A DNA stretch of 64,000 nucleotides from Brienomyrus brachyistius (taxonomy: Eukaryota; Chordata; Actinopteri; Osteoglossiformes; Mormyridae). The position numbers were made by a program, and so were the translations under genes. Below, in pieces: positions 48,501-60,400 of this stretch. Location: contig NC_064551.1 of assembly GCF_023856365.1 (NCBI RefSeq), positions 17,374,849-17,438,848 on the forward strand, read 5' to 3'. Each line of letters begins with the position of its first letter. The stretch's first letter is position 1. Below the pieces are notes generated by a model. That model was not told where the DNA came from. It saw nothing but the letters and a program-made list of their open reading frames with translations, and made no database searches.

Positions 48501-50014
48501 ATCTGATCTGAGGTCTGATTTTTAAGTCTTAATAGCTGTACAACGTTTTCCAGGGACTGAACAGGATCTGAAAGAGGCACTGGGTGTCATTTTTAATCTC
48601 CTCGACGATTGCAGTTGGAAGCGCAGCGTGGCACCCTGGACCTGCTTTCGTGACATCATCAAAATCCTCAGAAAAAAGTAGGGATGCCCTCTGGTACCTG
48701 CCTTACTGTTCGTGACGTTTGAATCGCTCGATGGTTTGGCCTTTCTCATTTTAAAGCGGCTCTCTGTTGGCAGGAAGTTGAAGCGTCTCCTTGAGGGAGA
48801 GTGGGAGACGCGGAAGGACTGGTGGCCTGCCTTTCATTTCAGGACGTACCATGCGAGGAGGGACTCTGAGTTGTCCTGGGATTTGCTGATGCTGAAAGCT
48901 TTTGTGGCTGCAGCTCTGGTCGGAAGCGGTAAGAACGCGGGCTGAGCTCGCCTTGGTCTCGTTGTGCTGGTCAACCCATTAGGCCAGTGTTTCCCAACCC
49001 AGTCCTCGGCAAGTTTTTGCTATTGGGAGCTGCGAAGGAGCAAAAACATGCTCCTGGTGCCCTTGTGAATCCCTGAGAACCAGGTTTGGAAGCACTGCAT
49101 TAGGCAACAACTGGCCGGCAAAGGCCAGCGGTGGGAAGTTCTGATCCAGAAAGCACATATCCTGACCAAGATTTTGATCCAACCAGCCAGTTGAGAACTT
49201 TGTAAATGTGACTCTTTATACTAAACTGATTGGTTGAAACAAAATCTTGGCCTGGATTTGTACTTTCTGAACCTGCCCAAAATACTGTCTTCTAAAGGGG
49301 GCGCCGATGTAATCAGCCATCTCAGAAGATGCTCTTCACGGCTGGGGAGGGGGTGCTGACGATGAGGCTTGTTGGTGGGGTGTGAGGGGGAAGCAGTTTG
49401 CCTGTGGAATCACATGGGCTTTGACCGGCATGGTTGTGATGTTTATTCACCTGCCTTTCTACTTATCATGGATAAGGCTGGGCTGCGCATTGGGTGGGAT
49501 GCCAGTCCATCTCAGGGTCCACACACACACACACATTCATACACTTTGGGCAATTTATAGGAACGATTTGGTCTCAGCATAACTCTTTGAATTGCAAGAG
49601 AAAACCTGCATGACTGGGAAAGAACATACAATCTCCACATACAGAAATTACTTGAATTATTAGAACTTTAAATTCTGGATTTCTGTTTCTGAGTGATGTG
49701 ATGTAGATGGGTGTATTAATGTCTCCCAGCCATGACTTTAATACCTGAGGACACACGAGGTGTGTTTGAGGGTTTTCGAGTAGTTTGGTCGTCTAGCTGT
49801 AGCCTCACCTGATTTATCGAACCGCTACCTTCATGGAGCTGCGATGTTCTGTCTGATTGCAGGATGCATGTACTGCAGAAGAAAAATTGAACTTGAGAAG
49901 GAAAAGAAGGCCAGAAGGATGCCGGAAACCCGCGAAAGACGGACGTGCCGTCGCTACCCGAGACGCTGTGGGGGCGCAGAGGTCCGTCTGTCGTACGGAG
50001 GAGACCCAGAGTAG
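45559..50014 (+). CDS. taf1a: TAF1A, TBP-associated factor of RNA polymerase I (subunit A)
   Basis: Ten exons (45559-45709, 45817-45980, 46338-46451, 47326-47524, 47901-48022, 48150-48308, 48396-48462, 48554-48677, 48774-48928, 49863-50014) give 468 codons plus stop; human TAF1A has 450. All phases agree. An acidic N-terminus ([13 protein letters not shown]) precedes a helical repeat-like core: [87 protein letters not shown] and [11 protein letters not shown]. The C-terminus is basic. TAF1A is a subunit of SL1/TIF-IB, which with TBP and other TAFs places RNA polymerase I at rDNA promoters in the nucleolus. The start was chosen at the third in-frame ATG because of its good context (CAGCCATGG). 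It lies head to head with mia3, as in mammals. Confidence 0.95.
46803..46935 (+). mobile_element. Tc1/mariner-type terminal fragment in a taf1a intron
   Basis: AGTGCCAGTCAAAAGTTTGG ACACACC at the start, followed by CTCTACATTTCAGAATGATT and GACATCAAACCGTAAAATAA with ATATGGAAT, reproduces a terminal sequence that is very common in fish genomes and attributed to Tc1-like elements. Only one end is seen. Confidence 0.5.
46948..47240 (+). repeat. tRNA-derived SINE in a taf1a intron
   Basis: GGGGCCAGCTCAATGGTTTG resembles an A-box region and GGTTGTTGGTTCAAATCCCT holds a B-box. The following segment, CTGACCAAGGCCCTTAACCC with CCAGGG, is the body typical of tRNA-derived fish SINEs. Confidence 0.7.
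49450..49650. repeat. Fish interspersed repeat fragment with AC microsatellite, taf1a last intron
   Basis: GGGATGCCAGTCCATCTCAG GGTCCACACACACAC and GGGCAATTTATAGG are parts of the same class of repeat as at 7305-7656, in minus orientation, degraded. Confidence 0.5.
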
Positions 50015-50332
50015 CTGGCGGTGAGCTGCTCTGCCTCCTAGTGGGCATTAGGAGACATAACTCTTAAAAGGTGCAATTTTTTTTCTTCACAATTTGTGAA
50101 GATGTTAAAATATAACGATAACATTTTGTCGGGTTTTTATCAAAGAGTCTGTAGTAGCTGCATGTTTTACCGTCATGGAGGAACCGGGTTTTGGAGGGAA
50201 TACGACCTCAGTCATCTTCTAGATCATTCTCGACACTGTTAGTATCATGGAAAACAGTGGAATTTGTAAAGATTTGTTAAATGTTTTGTAACAAGATTAT
50301 ATTTTTATTTTCAGCTTATGTGAAAAATCTGT

Positions 50333-50338
50333 AATAAA
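50333..50338 (+). terminator. taf1a poly(A) signal
   Basis: AATAAA about 320 bases after the taf1a stop codon, followed by a T-rich stretch (TTTTTTTTGTCTG) fitting a downstream element. Confidence 0.65.
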
Positions 50339-50399
50339 ATCATGACTGTCATGACAATAGAATTTTTTTTGTCTGTGTAATATATAGGAAATTGTTACA

Positions 50400-51460
50400 T
50401 CACAGAAAGCCTAGTGGTTGTTACCCATTAAATTGAACCCTGAAGAGACCCCTCCCCCTCCTTGATTTATTGGGTACTGACTCTTTATCCCATAATCCTC
50501 CTCTCAGATCCGGGTCTCTGTCTGCGTGTTACAGTCCTCGTGGGTGACAGTGAGCCGTGCAGTTCAAACTCCTCCCCACCAGGTGGCACTAGCGCCATAT
50601 TCCCCACTCCCTTTGGCTGTCTGCATGCCCCCAACATGGACATGGCGCAGCAAGGAGAATTTCTGTAAGAGCAGCCAGCTGTCTCTCAGGAAGACTGCCA
50701 GTTCTCCGTTAACTGCCATGCTGCCAGGGTCCTGCTCATAAATACTCTTGTTTAGTTGGAGCAAAATTTGATCGAGCAAAGTGGTTTCATTTTAAAGTCA
50801 TTAAGGATTCAGGTTTCATTTTCTCAGGTACCTGGATTATTTTTTATAGAGAGGTTTGTAAATTTCCATGACTACATGCATATTTTTAACTACCATTGGG
50901 AGATACTGTAAATGGGTTGGGCTTTACAAAATGAAAGCCAAATCTCTGCAGTCCATGTTCTGAGAACATGCTTAGCTTTACAGGGCTAGCCCTTAAAGTT
51001 CTACACACGTTTATAATGCGGCATGCATACTGCATGTTCTTGATTGTTTTATTTTTAATTTAGCTTTATTCAGATGCTAAGGTTTGCTGTCTGTTGTGTA
51101 CAGTATCTAAATTTAAACTGTGAAGTATGCTATGAATTATCTAAATCATAGATGAAGAAATTCTGCATGATGCGTATTCATACGCTTTACTTATTACTGT
51201 TTGTTTTAATGAGGTTTATTTTTAATCTTGTTGACATTGAAAAGCATCAGTACAACTTTGTGTACCAGCAGTAACATCCAGCTGTGTGGTCGGAACTATG
51301 CAAACTGCAGGGCAGAAATGTGGTTTGGGGCGCCGCCCTAACCGGACCTCCTCAGGGACAGAATCCACTGGAATCATGCCATGTTATCATGAATGAGATC
51401 TAGTACTAACTGTTTTAGAAAATTCATTACTGTTATACATGCACTCACTGGTCCCTTCAT
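50400..51460. other. No gene seen
   Basis: Ordinary intergenic sequence between taf1a and the minisatellite. No exon or recognisable repeat could be supported. Confidence 0.4.
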
Positions 51461-52711
51461 TAGTTGGTACCCCTACGCAGTGCCGGGTAGGACCCGCTTT
51501 GTTAGGTACCCCTACGCAGTGCCGGGTAGGACCCGCTTTGTTAGGTACCCCTACGCGGTGCCGGGTAGGACCCGCTTTGTTAGGTACCCCTACGCGGTGC
51601 CGGGTAGGACCCGCTTTGTTAGGTACCCCTACGCGGTGCCGGGTAGGACCCGCTTTGTTAGGTACCCCTACGCGGTGCCGGGTAGGACCCGCTTTGTTAG
51701 GTACCCCTACGCGGTGCCGGGTAGGACCCGCTTTGTTAGGTACCCCTACGCGGTGCCGGGTAGGACCCGCTTTGTTAGGTACCCCTACGCGGTGCCGGGT
51801 AGGACCCGCTTTGTTAGGTACCCCTACGCGGTGCCGGGTAGGACCCGCTTTGTTAGGTACCCCTACGCGGTGCCGGGTAGGACCCGCTTTGTTAGATACC
51901 CCCACGCGGTGCCGGGTAGGACCCGCTTTGTTAGATACCCCCACGCGGTGCCAGGTTGGACCCGCTTTGTTAGGTACCCCTATGCGGCGCCGGGTAGGAC
52001 CTGCTTTGTTAGGTACCCCTATGCGGCGCCGGGTAGGACCTCCTTTGTTAGGTACCCCTATGTGGTGCCGGGTAGGACCTGCTTTGTTAGGTACCCCTAT
52101 GCGGCGCCGGGTAGGACCTCCTTTGTTAGGTACCCCTATGTAGTGCCGGGTAGGACCCGCTTTGTTAGGTACCCCTACGCGGTGCCGGGTAGGACCCGCT
52201 TTGTTAGGTACCCCTACGCGGTGCCGGGTAGGACCCGCTTTGTTAGGTACCCCTACGCGGTGCCGGGTAGGACCCGCTTTGTTAGGTACCCCTATGCGGT
52301 GCCGGGTAGGACCCGCTTTGTTAGGTACCCCTATGCGGTGCCGGGTAGGACCCGCTTTGTTAGGTACCCCTATGCGGTGCCCGGGTAGGACCCGCTTTGT
52401 TAGGTACCCCACGCGGTGCCGGGTAGGACCCGCTTTGTTAGGTACCCCACGCGGTGCCGGGTAGGACCCGCTTTGTTAGGTACCCCTACGCGGTGCCGGG
52501 TTGGACCCGCTTTGTTAGGTACCCCTACGCGGTGCCGGGTTGGACCCGCTTTGTTAGGTACCCCTACGCAGTGCCGGGTTGGACCCGCTTTGTTAGGTAC
52601 CCCTATGCGGTGCCGGGTTGGACCCGCTTTGTTAGGTACCCCACGCGGTGCCGGGTAGGACCCGCTTTGTTAGGTACCCCACGCGGTGCCGAGTAGCACC
52701 CGATTTAGCAG
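51461..52711. repeat. 39-bp minisatellite, about 32 copies
   Basis: The unit of 39 bases contains GGTACCCCTACGCGGTGCCG followed by GGTAGGACCCGCTTTGTTA. It repeats with few differences from 51461 to about 52711. Towards the right end several units lack one base (CCCCACGC for CCCCTACGC) or have TTGGACC for TAGGACC. In the middle (about 51960-52145) a block has TATGCGGCGCC variants. Since the period is a multiple of three and the unit happens to have no stop in several frames, long ORFs appear on both strands; these are by-products and not genes. Confidence 0.97.
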
Positions 52712-53760
52712 TAACTGAACCTTCTGACCCTATGTATGTTCTGTGCTCAATGGCAGCCATGACTTGCTTTTTGGAAGCTGTTTGCTTTTTAGAACCAGGT
52801 CTACCTAATAGTGACTATTTTACACCTAAATCCGAGGGAGTGATTGATAGCAGATATCGCAGGTTTAATAATTATAGTATAGTATGTTTTTAGATGTCAT
52901 TTGTGATGCCTCAGCCAGTCCTACCCACACTCCCATCTCCCATGGTGATGGCCCTGTTGCCGTGACACCCTCTGAGTAATATGAGTTTGGGAACCTAAGT
53001 TCCTGGCATGAAATGAGATAAAGCAATATCTACGGATCGATGGTCATGTCATCATGGCCAGAGGTGGCTCAGACTTTCCGTTTAATTAGCTCTGAAATTA
53101 TTAATAAGGACCATGTTCTTAAATATAATGTCGCGCACATTTCACCAGTTATATTGATGATTTAGCAAATGCTGGTTTCACTTAAGGCAAATGTAACAAG
53201 CATTTTCACAGTCTGCATCAATAGCAAATATGTCATCCCCCCCCCCCCACCAAACAATTGAAAATTGACCCCATTAAAATTCTATCCATAACAGCAAATA
53301 AATACCCCTGCACTTTTTAACCATGAAAGCATTTTTATATCCCAAAAAATAATGTCTTGGGAGATTTGAGGTATGTTGTTGTCGTTTCTGCATCGTCGTT
53401 CATGCTGTCTTGATGTCGTTGTGCAGCAGCTCGCTGGCCCGTTTGGGACAGACACAAGCCTCACAGTGCATAAGGACGCCCTCCAGCCTGAGGATGTTGA
53501 GGCCTTTTCAGCAGTTTTCAGCTTCCTTCACATATATAATAATGAGGACGGAAATTCTAACCTGCTTTTGTATCTTCTCTCATTCTCTGTCCGCAGTCTC
53601 CTCAAGGCCCGGCCTCGTGATGCGTCTTCGGTTATCTTTGGTTGCCTTTGGGGGGGGGGGAGGGGGGGGACGTGATGGCATATTACATAATTCTGGCTGT
53701 AGCTGTCAGGCTGGAACGCAGCTCTAAAAAGGAAATGTCTCTCCTCTGACTGTCCCAACA
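52712..53760. other. No supported gene
   Basis: Contains short C-tracts (53237-53249) and G-tracts (53651-53668). An open stretch at 53429-53552 (QLAGPFGTDTSLTVHKDALQ and following) has an AG before it but no GT donor at its end, and was not accepted as an exon. Confidence 0.35.
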
Positions 53761-53771
53761 TTGTTCTTCAA

Positions 53772-53860
53772 GGAAGCAGTAAGAACCAACCCTCTGTGGA
53801 AAGATTTATGCAGGACCTCTACGTGGAGACACCCCTGCACTCGTTCTATGATTTGACGGT
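53772..53860 (+). other. Possible orphan exon, unidentified
   Basis: After CTTCAAG there is an open phase-1 reading SSKNQPSVERFMQDLYVETP LHSFYDLT that ends at a donor-like ACG followed by GTAGGG. The residue composition looks protein-like, but no family is recognised and no neighbouring exon joins to it in a convincing way. Chance is a serious alternative. Confidence 0.2.
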
Positions 53861-54589
53861 AGGGCAGGCGGGAGGCATTAACTTAGCATTTGAAGGGAAG
53901 GTCAGCTGATCACACGATGACCAATCAGCTTTGAGTTGCAGTTTTGAATGGGAAAAAAAGATGAAGATGAGTCGCACAGCATGTTAGTTGGTCATCTTGT
54001 AACATCAGCAGCAGTGCTTATCACATGGGAGCCCCAGCAAACGCGCCCTTGTGTAACCACCTGGGTTGGGGGTTAAATTTGTATGTTCTCCCCGAGTTGT
54101 GTGAATTTCCTCCTGTATTTCAAAAGACGTGCAGATGAATGAATCGATAGCTTCCTGTAAATCCCTTTTTCAAAAAGCGCTACGGAAGATGGAGGGATGT
54201 AAATGCATCAGAGCTGGTTTACCTGCTGTACTTGCTAAGCATGATGGTACTTTCATTAGCCAACTGTTTGTCTCGCTGGGTAATTAATACAGCCCGAGTC
54301 TCCCCAAGTCCCCCAGCCGAGATCGCAATTAAATGGCGCCTGCTCCTTTCCCCTTGGCTATAAACGCATCTGCACCGTGACGAGGCTGCGACCTTCTGAC
54401 GTGTTTATTAGAGCAAAGATAAACAAAGATTGAGTTCCTGAAAACGCCATTTTTTGCAAACATATGAGCATAGTAACAAAACTGAGGTCACTTCACTTGC
54501 CCATCATGTTTACGGAGGTATGTTTCATTTATCCAACAGATGATTTTACTCAAAGCATCAAAGGGTCAGACGCTTCCTGGGGTAACTGG

Positions 54590-54712
54590 GAGTTGAAGAC
54601 CTCACTCAGGGGGCCAGTAGTGACATCACTCTGCTGACAGTGGGATCTGAACTAGCAACCTTCTGATCACAGGTACAGAGTCCTAACCCACACGCCCGCT
54701 TTTCCTCAGTTT
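54590..54712 (-). repeat. tRNA-derived SINE fragment (minus)
   Basis: On the minus strand GTGTGGGTTAGGACTCTGTA resembles an A-box head. CAGAAGGTTGCTAGTTCAGA TCCC holds the B-box, followed by GATGTCACTACTGGCCC. Confidence 0.7.
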
Positions 54713-55334
54713 TAGCCAGAGGAGCTGATGAAGAAGACACTGCATGGTGGAGGGTGGCTTCCTGCCTCGCCGTCGGGGGCTCCGTGCATCTGCTGCCTCG
54801 GGGATCCAGCTGCTCGCAACACGGTCCGACGCCCACGGACGCACACTCACACCAATCTGGGAGAAAGAGGACAGTCTTCGCTCACCGAAACTGACAGCTC
54901 AATATGGGCCCCCATCCGAGCGTGAAAGAAACATGATAAAGTCCCCCCCCCCAGGTCTGCATTGCCTCTCGGAACAACTGATGCCCATGCCTATCCCAAA
55001 TGCTAACCCACCCCCCTCCACCCCTCCACCAACCAGACCTTACTCCCCAGAAACCTAGATCCCAGAAAATGCCACATTTATATATTAAAGTTCCACTGGA
55101 TGATGACAGTGTAACAGGCAATGAAAATGACAATAAAAAAATACCAGTAAAAGAGTATTGTTCAAGCAGACATGGAGACAGATATAACCTAACCCACAAT
55201 CCTCCTCTTTCAATTTGTCCATAAAGGGAGTTTGCCTCAGTAAGCACGTCTGCCTATATGATTTTTTTCTTTCTATTGTACTCTGCACTGTAAGACTGTT
55301 AATCTGAATTCAGCGTTTGCCGTACCTCTCAGCA

Positions 55335-55481
55335 AAGTGTTTATATTGCCTAGCAGCTGTTTCGCCGAGCCGCTGAACCCCCCCACCACCGGAGCCTGGC
55401 GGGATTTTGCCATAGCAACCAAGATGGCCACCGCGACGCCAATCTGCCGCGAGAACTCGTGGGCCAGCAGTCCGGTGACTG
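55335..55481 (-). other. Possible orphan exon, unidentified (minus)
   Basis: Between an acceptor-like TTACAG (above 55481) and a donor-like GAGAG followed by GTACGG, one frame is open and reads VTGLLAHEFSRQIGVAVAIL VAMAKSRQAPVVGG. All three frames are open here because of the GC-rich composition, which weakens the case. No homologue is recognised. Confidence 0.2.
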
Positions 55482-55819
55482 TAATTGGAGCGAGAAGAGG
55501 ACGTGGGGGTGGGACTGGGCGGGCAAAACGGCTGCGAGCCCACGGCGTCCTCTGGAGCACGGCGAGCTGAAGGCCGGCGCCAAGACCCACAGGGACATCT
55601 GTTGGGGGTGCGGGGGGACACGGCTCGCCAGAGAGCAGGGGGACACGGCACGCCCCCCCCCTCCACCCCCACCTGATCAGGTTTTGATGTTTTTCAGTGT
55701 ACAGTCTGGTAGATGGCTGCCTATTGCAGGTTTGATGGTATTGGTGGGCAGCTCCATGACGGCAAGTAAGAAACCACCAGCAGAGGTGAAGAAGTGAAAA
55801 GACAGAAGTGGAACACCCC

Positions 55820-56115
55820 CATCCAGTAACTACTTATTCTGGGTCATGGAGGGGAGGGGAGGGGAGGGGAGGGAGAGGGGGGGGGGGGTGGCTGGAGCCT
55901 GTCCCAGGCAGCATAAGGCCCAAAGCTGGGGTACCCTGGACAGGATGCAATTTGTTGAGTGAAATGTTTATTTTAAATAGTCCGTCTCTTTTCCATGAGT
56001 GTGTGTCCAGTAGAGGGTCGCAGTTATCCTGGACCCGATCCGAGGAAGCACAGGACAGGAGGCAGGGGGCACCTGGACAGAATGCCAATCCATCGCAGGG
56101 ACACTGTCCTAATGT
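55820..56115 (+). repeat. Fish interspersed repeat, degraded copies
   Basis: The motif TATTCTGGGTCATGGAGG, GAGCCTGTCCCAGGCAGCAT and CCTGGACAGGATGC is a frequent teleost repeat. Related pieces recur at about 59035-59170. Confidence 0.55.
55850..55890. repeat. (GGGGA)n and G-tract
   Basis: Several GGGGA units followed by an uninterrupted G run. Confidence 0.9.
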
Positions 56116-59030
56116 AAAGACACTATGCTTTATGTAACGGTACGTTCATGGGCTGTGAGAGAAAACCACACACACACACACACACACAGATCATTAACTA
56201 ATGGGACAGTAACAACCCAAAAGGGGCAGTCATACTAGTGTAAAAAATATCCAGGTTCTTCCCAGAGTTGTCCAAAAATGGGAAAGACAGTATAATACAG
56301 TATACCATGGTAGTGTGAGTATACCATGATATTTTCATTCTGCTAATGAATAGTGTTGCTTTTGAAAATATGTGAAGATAGCATGCCAGCTAGCGATGAG
56401 TTATGAACGTGCATTAACAAAACTGGTACTCAAGTACACGATGCCAGTATGAAGGGTTAAATGCACCAGTAAGTACTTGTCATAACCGTACAAATGCATT
56501 CTTCTCCCACAGTTTTCTATTTTTAAAAAATGTTCTTGTCATAACGATGCAAATGTGCATAAAACAAATGTCCTCCTCCGTTGCACTTCTGTGAAACTGA
56601 AGGGTCAGGCGCTCCATACCACACCAGATTGGTTTAGCGACGTGAATTTGTGAGTCGAAGTTCATTCAAGGGCGTGCTTTCACTTGGCCCGAGTGCCTAG
56701 TATCGAGTCCGAGCATGGTTGCCCCCCCCCCCCCCCCCCACTGGTCTGTGCTCACATTGCGCTTAACATTCCAGGCCCGAGCACGCTTTTATCATCAGTG
56801 CGAGACTTTTGGTGTTAAAGGTAACAGAAAGAAAAACACCACATCACTTCATATATTTCATGACTGATGTTTTTATCTTGTCTTCTTTGGAGTCATTATG
56901 GGCACGATGACACACAGGCCTCATAAATTCATCAGAAGGCAAGCAGCGATTTTCATATAATCATGTTGCATGTAGAAGAAGATGCTTCGGTATTTTGCCA
57001 GATATCTCAGAGTTTTTGTGTGCCGCACCCAGTTGTTTCTCGATATCCTCGTCAGCCCAATTTTCCAGCAAACTCTGAACATCTGCCGTAGACCAAAGAG
57101 ACCCACATGCTGCCGTATTTAAGTTTTTTCATTTAATAACGAGCGTTAAAAAAATCTATTTGGACACTGTTTTTTCAGTACTGTACGCCTAAAATATTAA
57201 TGAGAAGTGAATTGTGACGCCCAAAAGTTAGTATACATTTGCTGCATCCTTGTGTTGAATTCAGTTAGTGGAGCTTGCCAGAAGGTCCTGCTTTGGTATA
57301 CCATGAAGCAAAGGAGGACGTGGTGGTGAAGAAAGGAACAGTTTAGTAGCCGCAACATCTTTTATAGCAAACCGGACTTTTGGGGGTCAGTTGTGCTTGA
57401 GCGTGGTGTGGATCAGCAACCCTAAATGGACTCTGCGAAAAAACAGGCTGCAGATTCGCTGTGCTTCCGGAAGTAAACTTTTTGCTTGTCACGTCAAGCG
57501 GCTGGAATTTAATAACCCAAACCCCGTCGTTAGTGAGACAGTAATATTACTACCCCTGTTATTAATGAGACGGCTTTACCCCAAACCCAAACCCGGAAAT
57601 GGACTCCTTGGATTGCCGCTTCTTCTCAGTGCCCCTGGTCGCTCGACCCTCCAGCCCTCCTAATGTCCCAGGGCTCTATCCAAACGCACGTTAAGTCAGG
57701 TTAAGTGTGATCCGCTCCTGACGGGCTGGATCTGCTCGCCTGGCCCGTCTGTTCGACCTGAGCAGGTGGACTGTGAAGCAGGCCGTCATGTGTAGGTTAC
57801 ACACAGGCTGCTCCAGCACCCGTCGGTCACCCACGCAGTGCCTACGCGCTGGAATGTGTCACGAATTAATCATCCCAAAGATGCTGTGAGCCACACACTC
57901 CCACACAGACCACTGGCACGGCACCAGCTGTACCCTGCTCCTCTGATTTCTCCCTGTCAGTCGCCTACAGGCGCTTAGGGTCAGAGAAGGTCCCTCTGTT
58001 GATGGGGCCCAGCTGATCGACGCCCCACTGCGTAACCAAGGGCGCCGATGTGCAGATGCCCTTGCCAGGGTTCTATGCTCCCCAGAGATTTTCCAGCTCA
58101 GCATTACAGTCTTCCCAGCTGCTGCTGTCTCTCTCCATACTGTATATATATCACCTAAATCACATGGTTCCTCCAAACTCCAGCCACCCCACACAACCCA
58201 CAGTGCTCACCTCATCCCGGAGGTCATCATCAATGGCCTTTTATACCATACTGAGTTGTGCTGTTATACATTGAACAATATTACTAACATAATGAAACCT
58301 AATGCCCATTTAACACATGGTGCGGAACTCTGGTCACACATGGCCAGGTGAGTGAACAGGTCATGTGACTGGCAGGTCGCATGACTGACATTCCCAGCTG
58401 ACTGGGTTTTGACCCTTGTCACCTCAGGCCGCTTCTTACTGCCCCACGTCGGCCCCGCATCATAGCACCGGGCCACAATGTGGCTGGATGGAATGCAAGC
58501 GTTGCCCCAGGATGGCGCTCGTTTGGGAAGATGGGCTGAGGACTCTGGCTGCCACCAGAGTGAGGCACTTCCCCTTGCATTTTTAAATTATTTCTCCTGG
58601 TGCTGTTTACCAGCGTATTACCAGCTCGGAGCCCAAAACTGGCGTGTGACTCGCCGGCACCAATAAGCCACGTGTCGCCTCACTGGTTCCCATCTCCGCC
58701 CCCGACAATCTGCATCCCGCACAGTTCACTTCACCCATCGCCTACCATTACAGGCCAGCTGGGCACCATCAAGGGGACAAGCTCTTAACTGAAAGAGGAA
58801 CCTGGTGCCAGTTCCGGTCCAGGTTTCTGCCACCTCAGGCCTTTAACAGATGCCATTTATCCTTAAGTTTAGCCACTGTTGGGGTGGTGGGGGGCAGTAA
58901 GGTGTCAGCTGGTGTTTCCTCTGGTTGTTTCAATCTCCTACTGCTGTCCAATGACATCAAGTCAGGCTGATAAGCATCTGTAAATTACCCAGAACACTTT
59001 TAAAGTGGAGTCTTGCACACAAAAAATCCA
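56116..59030. other. No gene seen
   Basis: Intergenic sequence with an AC microsatellite (about 56168-56187) and a C-tract (56724-56739). ORFs here are short and show no recognisable motif. Confidence 0.4.
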
Positions 59031-59924
59031 TTTATCTATCCGCTTTTTCTGTTCAAGGTCCTGGGGGTTGGGGTGGGGGGCTGGAGTCTTTCCCAGGCAG
59101 CACAGGGCACCAGGCAGGGGGTTACATTCTGGACAGGATGCCAGTGCATTACAGAACCTGCATAGACAGAACTCACTTCAGAAGTTACTTTTCATCTTTA
59201 AATTGTAATAAATCATCATAAAATGGATCGAAGATTGGACCTAATATGTTTATTAAGGATAGATATCTTGCCACCTCACAGCTGTGGGAATTGTGGGTTC
59301 ACTCTGACTTCCACTAAATTAGCGTAGCTTCCCTGTGGGTTGTTTGACTTAACATGTGTCTGATTGACTGGTGCAACATCCCTGAACCGTTCTGTGTTTA
59401 TGCTTGATTTCATATATATTTCTGATTCACTGAGTGCGATGAAGATTCAGATCTGCCTGTTGTTAAAGCACAAACTGGGTGGTTTTTTCAGATACATCGA
59501 CCCTGCTGAGCAACACGCCGCCCCCATTTTAATGATCGAAATGTTAAGGTCAACACAACGAACGTAAATGTCCTGTTTCCAAATGTCACTTGATTTGAGT
59601 CATCAGCAAAGGCGGTTAGATGGTGGATGGATGGAATTCACAATTCGCAGAGTAACACGAATACCGGACTCAGTGACATCAGGAATGACACAGAAAATCC
59701 ATTCCCTAACCCTCTTATCATATGGAACATTTCTGAGTTTCATGGTTAAAGACCTGCAGTAATATGATAGGTGTGACTAAGAGAATCAAGTTCGTCACGC
59801 TATTATAATCATCGCCATTATAATAATCTTTCTTAGAAAACAGTCACTGTGTGACATGGAGTCAAATTGCCTGCAGCTGAATTAAGCTTGAATCTAAGGA
59901 GACGTTCCTTTAATTAACATTTTA

Positions 59925-60110
59925 ATTCAGCAGACGCTCTTATTCAAAGCGATGTGCATTTTCTGAGAAAGCAGAGTCAGCCAGTCCCTGGAGCAAATGG
60001 GGGTTAAGGGCCCAAGAGTGACATCACTTTACGGACCATGGGATTTAAACTAGCAACCTTCCGATCCCTGGGAGAACATCTTATCCCACCAAGCCGCACC
60101 AACAGTGTGT
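59925..60110 (-). repeat. tRNA-derived SINE (minus)
   Basis: On the minus strand GGTGCGGCTTGGTGGGATAA, then GGAAGGTTGCTAGTTTAAAT CCC (B-box) and a body with GTGATGTCACTCTTGGGCCC TTAACCCCC. Confidence 0.7.
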
Positions 60111-60204
60111 TCTTTACATTTTTATTTATTTAGTGTTCTTTATTTAGGTACCTGGTGTGATATATTTCAGGGTGAGCTGCTTGATTGTATGTCCAGTTAC
60201 AAAT

Positions 60205-60400
60205 TAGCTGGGGCGTGGCTCTGTGGCTTAGGACTGTGCTTGTGACCAGATGGTCGTCGGTTCAGCTCCCGTGGCTCTCTGGGTGATGTCACCGCTGGGC
60301 CCTTGAGAAAAGCTTTTAGCTTCTGTCGTCTGAGAGTTGCTGGCTGATACTCCCTTAGGTGCTGTTTGGTAAATAAAGCAAGGTGATTAATAATTCACTG
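60205..60400 (+). repeat. tRNA-derived SINE (plus)
   Basis: GGGGCGTGGCTCTGTGGCTT has an A-box-like head and GGTCGTCGGTTCAGCTCCC a B-box. It is followed by GATGTCACCGCTGGGCCCTT and an AT-rich tail near AATAAAGCAAGGTGATTAAT. Confidence 0.7.

Noticed and set aside
51387..52412. Long ORFs of 331 and 341 codons on opposite strands
   Set aside because: Both are produced by the 39-bp tandem repeat, whose period is divisible by three. There is no start context, domain or flanking coding sequence.
53429..53552. Coding exon QLAGPFGTDTSLTVHKDALQ...
   Set aside because: It has an AG in front but no GT donor at a suitable end, and no recognised homologue.
57859..58194. 111-codon minus-strand ORF
   Set aside because: Low-complexity-free but without any recognisable motif, splice context or neighbouring exon; probably chance.
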